Assembly: GCA_014799855.1 (NCBI GenBank)
Contig: JAAVHG010000046.1
Span: forward strand, 25,900-31,568
Length of the DNA: 5,669 nucleotides
Reading direction: 5' to 3'
Source of the DNA: Oscillibacter sp.
GTDB lineage: Bacteria; Bacillota; Clostridia; Oscillospirales; Oscillospiraceae
Both the position numbers and the translations under genes were made by a program. Of the stretch, positions 1 through 5,669 are shown in pieces. Each line of letters opens with the position of its first letter. Within the stretch, counting starts at the first letter, position 1. The notes under the pieces are model-generated. The model saw only the letters and a program-made list of their open reading frames with translations. It ran no database searches and was not told the DNA's origin.

Positions 1-1434
1 ATGGTCATGCTGGGCCTCCCGGCGGAGCTGGTGAAGGTCCGCAACTGCCTGGTGGGCGGGGGCTTTGGCGGCAAGGAGGACGTGACCGTCCAGCACCACG
101 CGGCCCTGGTGGCCTACCTGACCAAACGGGCGGTGAAGGTGAAGCTGACCCGGGCGGAAAGCCTCCTGATTCACCCCAAGCGGCACCCTATGGAGATGGA
201 ATTTTCCATCGGCTGCGACGAAAACGGCATCATCCAGGGCGTGGCGGCGGAGGTCATCGCCGACACCGGGGCCTACGCCTCCCTGGGCGGCCCGGTTCTG
301 GAACGGGCCTGCACCCACGCCGCGGGGCCGTATAATTACCAGAATTTCGAGATCGACGGCTGGGCCTACTACACCAACAATCCCCCCGCCGGGGCCTTCC
401 GGGGCTTCGGCGTGACCCAGACCTGCTTCTGCATTGAGAGCCTGCTGAACCAGATGGCGGACCTGGTGGGCATCTCCCCCTGGGAGATCCGCTGGCGCAA
501 CGCCATCCGCCCCGGCCAGGAGCTGCCCAACGGCCAGATTGTGGACCAGTCCACTGGACTGGCGGAGACCTTGGAGGCGGTGAAGCCCTATTACGACGCG
601 GCCCCTTACGCCGGCATCGCCTGCGCCATGAAAAACGCCGGCGTGGGCGTGGGCATTCCGGATACAGGCCGGGTGCGGCTGGCAGTACGGGACGGAAAGG
701 TCCACGTCTTCGCCGGGGCCTCCTGCATCGGCCAGGGCCTGGGCACGGTGCTGACCCAGATGATTTACCAGCAAACGGGGCTGTCCCCCGATAAAATCGT
801 CTACGAGCGCTCCAATACCTACGCCGCCCCGGATTCCGGCACCACCTCCGGCTCCCGGCAGACCCTGTTTACCGGAGAGGCCTGCCGCCGTGCCTGCCAG
901 GATCTGAAAACCGCCCTGACGGGCGGAGATCTTGCCTCTTTGGAGGGCCGGGAGTTTTACGGGGAATATCTGGGGAAAACCGACCCTCTGGGGGCGGACG
1001 TGCCCAACCCCGTCAGCCATATCGCCTACGGCTATGCCACCCAGGTATGTATCCTGGGCGAGGACGGAAAAATCCAGAAGATGATCGCCGCCCACGACGT
1101 GGGCAAGGCGGTAAATCCCCTCTCGGTGGAGGGGCAGATCGAGGGCGGCGTGGTGATGTCCATGGGCTACGCCCTGACGGAGCGGTATCCCCTGACGGAC
1201 TGCCGGCCCACGGCGAAATTCGGCACTCTGGGCCTGTTCCGGGCCAATCAGATCCCGGAGATTCTCCCCATCGTGGTGGAGAAGGAGGGGCTGGACGTGG
1301 CCTGCGGGGCCATCGGCGTGGGGGAAATTACCTCCATCCCCACCGCCCCCGCCATCGCCGACGCCTACTACCGCTACGACGGAACCTTCCGCACCAGCCT
1401 GCCTCTGGAAAACACCCCCTACAGCCGCAGGTGA
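1..1434 (+). CDS. Selenium-dependent xanthine dehydrogenase-type molybdenum hydroxylase, C-terminal 477 residues (5' truncated by window edge)
   Basis: Molybdopterin-binding part of a xanthine dehydrogenase-family hydroxylase, which adds water-derived oxygen to purine-type heterocycles. Seen (numbered from the first in-window residue): GGGFGGKE at 19-26; an ERA triplet at 101-103; PAGAFRGFG at 129-137; GQG at 244-246; HDVG at 365-368 followed by NP at 372-373; and GVGE at 439-442, whose Glu442 fits the catalytic Glu (bovine Glu1261). Glu26 and Arg102 fit the purine-binding Glu802 and Arg880: Arg102 lies 32 residues before the FRGFG arginine, as in the bovine enzyme. Sequence around 27-70 and the C-terminal TPYSR ending resemble, from memory, the single-chain selenium-dependent xanthine dehydrogenases (TIGR03311, about 850 residues, with an N-terminal 2Fe-2S domain). 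The ATG at base 1 is internal, not the start: about 370 residues should lie upstream. The C-terminus looks complete, ending in TGA at 1432-1434. The family is confident; the selenium subtype is less so. Confidence 0.85.
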   Translation: MVMLGLPAELVKVRNCLVGGGFGGKEDVTVQHHAALVAYLTKRAVKVKLTRAESLLIHPKRHPMEMEFSIGCDENGIIQGVAAEVIADTGAYASLGGPVLERACTHAAGPYNYQNFEIDGWAYYTNNPPAGAFRGFGVTQTCFCIESLLNQMADLVGISPWEIRWRNAIRPGQELPNGQIVDQSTGLAETLEAVKPYYDAAPYAGIACAMKNAGVGVGIPDTGRVRLAVRDGKVHVFAGASCIGQGLGTVLTQMIYQQTGLSPDKIVYERSNTYAAPDSGTTSGSRQTLFTGEACRRACQDLKTALTGGDLASLEGREFYGEYLGKTDPLGADVPNPVSHIAYGYATQVCILGEDGKIQKMIAAHDVGKAVNPLSVEGQIEGGVVMSMGYALTERYPLTDCRPTAKFGTLGLFRANQIPEILPIVVEKEGLDVACGAIGVGEITSIPTAPAIADAYYRYDGTFRTSLPLENTPYSRR

Positions 1435-1446
1435 GGGCGCGGCCCT
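1434..1446. other. Small inverted repeat at the convergent gene ends
   Basis: AGGGC-GCG-GCCCT is a perfect 5-bp stem with a 3-base loop. It spans the whole gap between the stop codons of the left hydroxylase and mocA and touches both. No T-run follows on either strand, so it is not a convincing intrinsic terminator. It could be a minor bidirectional pause or chance in GC-rich DNA. Confidence 0.25.
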
Positions 1447-2026
1447 AGAAAAGCCTGTCCTCCATTTCCCGCATCGCCGGACGGGTATCCACATCCGTCA
1501 GCTCCTCCGGGGCGGTTTCCAGAAGGATCAGCTCCTCCTCATGGCGGCGGATGACGGTGTTTCCGCCGTGGTCCTCCCGCAGCTCCAGCAGCTCCGGGTA
1601 AAACCGGGCGGGAAAGATGCAGGGATTCCCCCGGACGCCCTTGTGGCCCAGAGCCGCGATGCGCTCCGGATGGGACTGCCAGAGGCGGGCCAGCCGGGCC
1701 ACAGTCTCCCGTTTCAGCAGGGGCTGGTCGCTGACCAGAAAGCACACGCCGCCGCAGTCCCGCAGCCCCGTCAGCCCCAGGGCGATGGTGTGGCTGATGC
1801 CGTAATCGGGATGACCGTTGTGGACGGCGGCAAAGTGAAACTCCTCCGCCAAGCGCATAATCTCCGGGTACTGGGTCACCACCACCACCCGGTGAAAGCA
1901 CTCCGCGGGCACCGCTTCCAGCGCCCGGAGAATCAGGCTCCGGCCCTGGAGCTTGGCCGCCAGCTTATTCTCCCCAAACCGGGCGGCGTTCCCCGCCGCC
2001 ATGACCACACAGCCCAAATCCAGCAT
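1445..2026 (-). CDS. mocA: MocA/YgfJ-family molybdenum cofactor cytidylyltransferase (193 aa)
   Basis: Cytoplasmic nucleotidyltransferase expected to join CMP from CTP to Mo-molybdopterin, giving the cytosine dinucleotide cofactor of xanthine dehydrogenase-family enzymes. Seen: an N-terminal Rossmann-like nucleotide-binding motif, AAG at 10-12 with R16, FG and K21; a beta-strand of four valines at 47-50; SDQP at 99-102, the probable metal/nucleotide Asp; GNP at 133-135 where E. coli MocA has GHP; and a DVDT motif at 178-181. The AAG form matches cytidylyl-type MocA rather than the AGG of guanylyl-type MobA. Its 193 residues are close to the 192 of E. coli MocA. The frame stays open upstream to 2407, but that part is antisense to xdhA; the ATG at 2026 is preceded by GAGGTG seven bases away and starts exactly before the fold. 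It lies convergent with the left hydroxylase and divergent from xdhA. MocA-type maturation genes are typical of selenium-dependent hydroxylase clusters, so the neighbours are likely clients (inference). Confidence 0.88.
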   Translation of the reverse strand: MLDLGCVVMAAGNAARFGENKLAAKLQGRSLILRALEAVPAECFHRVVVVTQYPEIMRLAEEFHFAAVHNGHPDYGISHTIALGLTGLRDCGGVCFLVSDQPLLKRETVARLARLWQSHPERIAALGHKGVRGNPCIFPARFYPELLELREDHGGNTVIRRHEEELILLETAPEELTDVDTRPAMREMEDRLF

Positions 2027-2033
2027 GAACAAA

Positions 2034-2039
2034 CACCTC
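2034..2039 (-). promoter_or_regulatory. Ribosome binding site of mocA (GAGGTG)
   Basis: GAGGTG on the minus strand ends seven bases before the ATG at 2026. It fixes the mocA start there and rules out the much longer upstream reading frame, which has no comparable site and no homology to the family. Confidence 0.75.
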
Positions 2040-2056
2040 GTTTCCCATTTGAGCCT

Positions 2057-2085
2057 AGTATACCCGTTTTTCCCAAATCTCGCAA
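2057..2085 (-). promoter_or_regulatory. Probable sigma-70/sigma-A promoter of mocA
   Basis: On the minus strand TTGCGA (2085-2080, 4 of 6 to TTGACA) is followed after exactly 17 bases by TATACT (2062-2057, 5 of 6 to TATAAT). Transcription would begin near 2050, leaving a leader of about 24 bases that contains the GAGGTG ribosome binding site. The spacing and position fit well. It is a pattern match only, in the one AT-richer patch of the window. Confidence 0.55.
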
Positions 2086-2089
2086 CCAA

Positions 2090-2096
2090 AGGAGGG
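2090..2096 (+). promoter_or_regulatory. Ribosome binding site of xdhA (AGGAGGG)
   Basis: AGGAGGG lies eight bases before the ATG at 2105 and is a near-perfect anti-16S match. It decides the start: the same frame is open back to 1541, but that 188-codon extension runs antisense through mocA and resembles nothing in the XdhA family. The same motif with the same spacing precedes xdhB. Confidence 0.85.
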
Positions 2097-2104
2097 ACCT
2101 CTTC

Positions 2105-4399
2105 ATGAGCAAATCCGTCGGCAGAAGCGTTACCCGGGTGGACGCCTATGAAAAGGCCGCCGGCCGGGCCAAGTATCTGGAAGACCTCTGCGGCCCTGAC
2201 GCCCTGATTGCCAAAATCCTCCACTCCACCATCGCCCACGGCTTTGTCAAATCCGTGGACACGGCGGAGGCGGAGGCCATCCCCGGCGTGGTGAAGGTTC
2301 TCACCTGCTTCGACGCGCCGGATATCCCCTTCCCCACCGCCGGACACCCCTGGTCCACGGACCCCAGCCACCAGGACACCGCCGACCGCCATCTTCTGAA
2401 CCGCCACGTCCGCTATTACGGCGACGAGGTGGCCGTGGTGCTGGCGGAGGACGAGGTGGCCGCCGCCCAGGGCGTGCGGGCGTTAAAGGTGGAATATGAG
2501 GAGCTGCCCTTCGTTCTGGACGCCCAGAAGGCCATGGAGGAGGGCGCGCCCCGGATTCACGAGGACTGCCCCGGAAACGTGCTGAAACACACGGATATCC
2601 GCCGGGGGGATTACGAGTCCGCCCGGCAGGAGCCGGGGCTTATCCGGGTGGAGGGGTGGTACGACACCCCCACCGTCCAGCACTGCCACATTGAAAACCA
2701 CGGGTGCTTCGCCTATCAGGAGGCGGGGCGGATCGTGGTGGTCAGCTCCACCCAGATCCCCCACATCGTCCGCCGGGTGGTGGGGCAGGCCCTGGGGATT
2801 CCCTGGGGGAAGGTGCGGATCATCAAGCCCTATATCGGCGGCGGCTTCGGCAACAAGCAGGACGCCCTTTACGAGCCCCTCTGCGCCTGGTGCTCCACCC
2901 AGGTGGGGGGACGGCTGGTGAAGCTGGAATGCACCCGGGAGGAAACCTTCGTCTCCAACCGGGTCCGCCACGCTATCCGCACCCATATCGTCTCCTACGT
3001 CCGCCCCAACGGCGACTTAGTGGCCCGGAAGTTCGAGGCCTTTTCCAACCAGGGGGCCTACGCCTCCCACGGCCACAGCATCGTGGCCAAGGGCATGGGG
3101 GCCTTCCCCCAGCTGTACCCCTGTGATAATCTGGAATGCGACGCATGGACCGTGTACACCAACCGGCCCGCCGCCGGGGCCATGCGGGGCTACGGCATTC
3201 CCCAGGCTATGTTCGCCTGCGAGTCCCACATCGACGATATCTGCCGGGCAATCCACATGGACCCCCTGGAATTCCGGCGGAAAAACCTGATGCCTGTGGG
3301 GTACATAGACGGCTTTTCCAAAAACGAGCTGTACCACGACACCTTCAACCAGTGCATGGAAAAGGGCATGGCGGCCCTGGGCTACCGGGAAAAGCGGCAG
3401 GCCTACGCCAATCAGACCGGGCCTGTCCGCCGGGGCGTGGGGCTGGCGGTCTTTTGGTACAACACCGCCGTGTGGCCCATCTCCCTGGAATCCTCCTCCT
3501 GCCGGATGGTGCTGAACCAGGACGGGTCCCTCCAATTCCAGACCGGCGAGACGGAGATCGGCCAGGGCTGCGACACCGCCTACTCCCAGATGGTGGCGGA
3601 CGCGGTGGGCGTGCCCCTCGGCGACGTACACGTGGTTTCCACCCAGGATACCGACGTCACCCCCTACGGCACCGGGGCCTACGCCTCCCGGCAGACCTAC
3701 ATCGGCGGCTTTTCCATCATGCAGACGGCCCAGGCCCTGCGGGAGAGGATTCTCCGGATTGCCCACGGCCAGACCCGGATGCCCGTCAGCAATCTGGATC
3801 TGGTTGACGGACAGATTGTGCGGAAATCCGACGGAAAAATCTTAAAATCCCTGGGCGATCTGGCTATGGAGGCCCTGTACTCCATGACCGACAGCCAGCA
3901 TATCACCGCCGAAACCACCGCCCAGATCAAATCCAACGCCTATTCCTTCGGCTGCTCCCTGGCGGAGGTGGAGGTGGACATCCCCATGTGCAGGGTCAAG
4001 CTTCTGCGGCTGGTGAACGTCCACGACTGCGGGACGCTGATCAATCCCGCCCTGGCGGAGGCCCAGGTCCACGGCGGCATGTCCATGGCTATCGGCTACG
4101 GCCTGTCCGAGGAGCTGAAATTTGACGAGAAGACCGGACGGGCCCTTAACGGAAACCTGCTGGATTACAAGCTCTCCACCTTTATGGACCACCCCACTCT
4201 GGAGGCGGCCTTTGTGGAGAACCCGGAGCCTACGTCGCCCTACGGCACCAAGGCCCTGGGCGAGCCCCCCGCCTGCTCCGGGGCTCCGGCTATCCGCAAC
4301 GCCATTCTCCACGCTACCGGCGTGGCCATCGACCAATGCCCCATGACGCCCCATGTCCTCTACAAACGCTTCAAAGAGGCGGGGCTTATCAACGACTAA
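2105..4399 (+). CDS. xdhA: Xanthine dehydrogenase-family molybdenum-binding subunit XdhA (764 aa)
   Basis: Catalytic subunit of a three-part molybdenum hydroxylase; hydroxylates a purine or similar heterocycle at the Mo centre. Resembles E. coli XdhA (752 residues, from memory) end to end. An N-terminal hammerhead domain covers about 15-130; the rest binds Mo-pterin. Seen: SSTQ at 214-217 (Gln217 fits bovine Gln767, 31 residues before the motif Phe as in bovine); GGGFGNKQ at 245-252; AGAMRGYG at 357-364; TEIGQG at 483-488; HDCG at 640-643 and NP at 647-648; LGEPP at 718-722 with catalytic Glu720. No signal peptide or membrane segment is evident, so cytoplasmic. Odd relative to classical xanthine oxidoreductase: Gln252 replaces purine-binding Glu802, and Lys329 sits about where Arg880 would be; Gln at 252 is shared with E. 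coli XdhA as I recall it. First gene of xdhABC. Substrate is unproven; purines are the best guess. Confidence 0.92.
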   Translation: MSKSVGRSVTRVDAYEKAAGRAKYLEDLCGPDALIAKILHSTIAHGFVKSVDTAEAEAIPGVVKVLTCFDAPDIPFPTAGHPWSTDPSHQDTADRHLLNRHVRYYGDEVAVVLAEDEVAAAQGVRALKVEYEELPFVLDAQKAMEEGAPRIHEDCPGNVLKHTDIRRGDYESARQEPGLIRVEGWYDTPTVQHCHIENHGCFAYQEAGRIVVVSSTQIPHIVRRVVGQALGIPWGKVRIIKPYIGGGFGNKQDALYEPLCAWCSTQVGGRLVKLECTREETFVSNRVRHAIRTHIVSYVRPNGDLVARKFEAFSNQGAYASHGHSIVAKGMGAFPQLYPCDNLECDAWTVYTNRPAAGAMRGYGIPQAMFACESHIDDICRAIHMDPLEFRRKNLMPVGYIDGFSKNELYHDTFNQCMEKGMAALGYREKRQAYANQTGPVRRGVGLAVFWYNTAVWPISLESSSCRMVLNQDGSLQFQTGETEIGQGCDTAYSQMVADAVGVPLGDVHVVSTQDTDVTPYGTGAYASRQTYIGGFSIMQTAQALRERILRIAHGQTRMPVSNLDLVDGQIVRKSDGKILKSLGDLAMEALYSMTDSQHITAETTAQIKSNAYSFGCSLAEVEVDIPMCRVKLLRLVNVHDCGTLINPALAEAQVHGGMSMAIGYGLSEELKFDEKTGRALNGNLLDYKLSTFMDHPTLEAAFVENPEPTSPYGTKALGEPPACSGAPAIRNAILHATGVAIDQCPMTPHVLYKRFKEAGLIND

Positions 4400-4414
4400 A
4401 GGAGGGCTAAGCGT

Positions 4415-5296
4415 ATGTATGACATGAAAGCCCTGTACCAGGCCAAGAGCGTGGCGGACGCGGTGGCTCTGCGCCTGGCCCATCCCGAGGCCCAGATCAT
4501 CGCCGGCGGGTCCGACGTGCTGGTCCAGATGCGGGAGGGAAAACGGGCCGGGGCGGAGCTGATCTCCATCCAGACCCTGGACGAGATCCGGGGCGTTTCC
4601 CTGGAGGAGGACGGGACCCTGCGGATCGGCTCCCTCACCAGCTTTTCCCACATCACCCGCGACCCGCTGATTCAGCGGTATGTCAACGTTTTGGGCGAAG
4701 CGGTTGACCAGGTGGGCGGACCCCAGATCCGCAACATCGGCACCATCGGCGGCAACACCTGCAACGGCGTTACCTCCGCCGACTCCGCCTCCACCCTGTT
4801 CGCCTACGACGCGGTTGTGGAGCTGACCGGGCCCCATGGGGTCCGCCGCCAGCCTATCCGGGAGTTCTATCTCCGGGCGGGAAAGGTTGACCTCCGGGAC
4901 GGGGAGATTCAAACGGCCATCCTCATTCCCCGGGAGAGCTACGAGAACACCCACGGCCACTACATCAAATACGCCATGCGGAACGCCATGGACATCGCCA
5001 CTCTGGGGACCTCCGTCAACGTCCGCCTCTCCCCTGACAAAAAGACGGTGGAGCGGGCGCGGGCGGCCTTCGGCGTGGCGGGGCCGGTGCCCCTCCGGGC
5101 GTCCCACGCGGAGGCCCTGGCCGCCGGACAGCCGCTGAGCCTGGAGCTGGCGGAGGCCTTTGCCCAGGCGGTCAAGGAGGATATCAACCCCCGGGACTCC
5201 TGGCGGGCCGCCAGGGATTTCCGGCTGCATATCGCGGTGGAGAGCGCCAAGCGGGCGTTTATCCAGGCGGCGGTTTTGGCGGGAGGTGCGCTGTAA
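4415..5296 (+). CDS. xdhB: Xanthine dehydrogenase FAD-binding subunit XdhB (293 aa)
   Basis: Flavin subunit that takes electrons from the iron-sulfur subunit and passes them to the terminal acceptor (NAD+ or another carrier). It has the two-domain CO-dehydrogenase-flavoprotein/XdhB fold. Seen: AGGSDVL at 30-36, the N-terminal FAD pyrophosphate-binding loop; GGPQIRN at 101-107 running into TIGGN at 110-114 and CNG at 116-118, the second FAD-binding stretch; and YAMRNAMDIA at 186-195, entering the C-terminal domain that continues to about 285. Its length is close to the 292 residues of E. coli XdhB, which it resembles throughout. The start at 4415 is chosen because AGGAGGG (4400-4406) is eight bases upstream; a second Met at residue 4 is less well placed. 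It follows xdhA by 15 bases and its TAA stop overlaps the xdhC ATG by one base, so translational coupling is likely. Confidence 0.92.
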   Translation: MYDMKALYQAKSVADAVALRLAHPEAQIIAGGSDVLVQMREGKRAGAELISIQTLDEIRGVSLEEDGTLRIGSLTSFSHITRDPLIQRYVNVLGEAVDQVGGPQIRNIGTIGGNTCNGVTSADSASTLFAYDAVVELTGPHGVRRQPIREFYLRAGKVDLRDGEIQTAILIPRESYENTHGHYIKYAMRNAMDIATLGTSVNVRLSPDKKTVERARAAFGVAGPVPLRASHAEALAAGQPLSLELAEAFAQAVKEDINPRDSWRAARDFRLHIAVESAKRAFIQAAVLAGGAL

Positions 5297-5669
5297 TGGA
5301 GAAGCATGTGGTGCAGTATCAGACGGTCCGCTTCAACCTCAACGGAAAGGACGTGGAGCGGACGGTGGACGTGCGGGCCAGCCTGACGGACATGCTGCGG
5401 AACGATTTCCGCATGACCAGCGTGAAAAAGGGCTGCGAGGTTGGCGAGTGCGGCGCCTGCAACGTGCTGATTGACGGGGAGGCCTTCAACTCCTGCATCT
5501 ATCTGGCGGTGTGGGCAGAGGGCAAACGGGTCCTCACCCTGGAGGGCCTGCTGGGCCCCAACGGGGAGCTGTCCGACATCCAGCAGGCCTTTGTGGAGGA
5601 GTCCGCCATCCAGTGCGGCTTCTGCACGCCGGGGTTCATCCTGACGGCGGTGGAGATTTTGGAGTCCGG
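5296..5669 (+). CDS. xdhC: Xanthine dehydrogenase 2Fe-2S subunit XdhC, N-terminal 124 residues (3' truncated by window edge)
   Basis: Iron-sulfur subunit that relays electrons from Mo in XdhA to FAD in XdhB. Seen: a plant-ferredoxin-type domain at about 8-88 with cluster ligands Cys47, Cys52, Cys55 and Cys67 (pattern C-x4-C-x2-C-x11-C), then the start of the four-helix second domain with QCGFCTPG at 106-113, giving Cys107 and Cys110. The remaining pair of ligands, the usual CRC motif, lies beyond the right edge; E. coli XdhC is about 159 residues, so roughly 35 are missing. The ATG at 5296 shares its A with the xdhB stop (TAATG) and is preceded by GGGAGGT (5281-5287) inside the end of xdhB, supporting coupled translation. 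The final base pair of the window falls inside a codon. Confidence 0.92.
   Translation, partial: MEKHVVQYQTVRFNLNGKDVERTVDVRASLTDMLRNDFRMTSVKKGCEVGECGACNVLIDGEAFNSCIYLAVWAEGKRVLTLEGLLGPNGELSDIQQAFVEESAIQCGFCTPGFILTAVEILES

Noticed and set aside
1432..1434. TGA as a possible selenocysteine codon in the left hydroxylase
   Set aside because: The protein already ends in the expected family C-terminus, the downstream frame is antisense to mocA, and no SECIS-like hairpin of adequate size follows.
2049..2078. TTGAGC as a -35 element for xdhA
   Set aside because: No acceptable -10 hexamer lies 16-18 bases downstream; the candidates are CCC/AAA-rich and match poorly.
1541..2104. In-frame 188-codon 5' extension of xdhA
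   Set aside because: It is the antisense shadow of mocA, has no XdhA-like sequence, and the strong AGGAGGG site fixes the start at 2105.
2027..2407. In-frame N-terminal extension of mocA
   Set aside because: It runs antisense to the start of xdhA and across the intergenic region; the family fold begins at the ATG at 2026, which has its own ribosome binding site.
3842..5230. Open frame of 462 codons on the minus strand opposite xdhA and xdhB
   Set aside because: Low-complexity Gly/Val/His/Leu-rich composition typical of the reverse strand of GC-rich codons; it crosses two well-supported genes and shows no recognisable domain.

Overview
The window is a compact, GC-rich stretch (roughly 60-65% GC by eye) devoted to molybdenum hydroxylases of the xanthine dehydrogenase family. 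Starts are preceded by strong AGGAGGG-type Shine-Dalgarno sites, spacing is tight, and an anaerobe-type purine/selenium gene set is present. Together these suggest a high-GC Clostridia-class Firmicute, for example a gut Oscillospiraceae-like bacterium. The taxonomic placement is inference from style and gene content, not from a marker gene.

Layout. Positions 1-1434 (+) hold the last 477 residues of a large molybdopterin-binding hydroxylase that best fits the single-chain selenium-dependent xanthine dehydrogenase family; its N-terminal part lies off the left edge. Converging on it with a 10-bp gap is a small gene at 1445-2026 (-), a MocA/YgfJ-type molybdenum cofactor cytidylyltransferase. A 78-bp divergent intergenic region (2027-2104) carries a recognisable promoter for mocA. 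From 2105 rightward runs an xdhA-xdhB-xdhC operon: the molybdopterin subunit (2105-4399), the FAD subunit (4415-5296) and the 2Fe-2S subunit (5296 to the right edge, truncated). The order is that of E. coli xdhABC, with a 15-bp gap and then a one-base TAATG overlap.

How it fits together. MocA would convert molybdopterin-Mo into the cytosine dinucleotide form used by bacterial xanthine dehydrogenase-family enzymes, and both neighbouring hydroxylases are plausible clients. XdhA hydroxylates the substrate at molybdenum, XdhC carries electrons through two [2Fe-2S] clusters, and XdhB passes them from FAD to the final acceptor. The two hydroxylases differ at the positions that bind purine in mammalian xanthine oxidoreductase. 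The left enzyme keeps the Glu/Arg pair; XdhA has Gln and probably Lys instead. They are therefore probably not redundant copies.

Every base is in a gene or in a short intergenic gap, and there is no gene-free stretch over 300 bases. I saw no RNA gene, mobile element, CRISPR array or convincing terminator. I do not see a wholly new system here; the most interesting feature is the side-by-side pairing of two different hydroxylase architectures around one cofactor-maturation gene.
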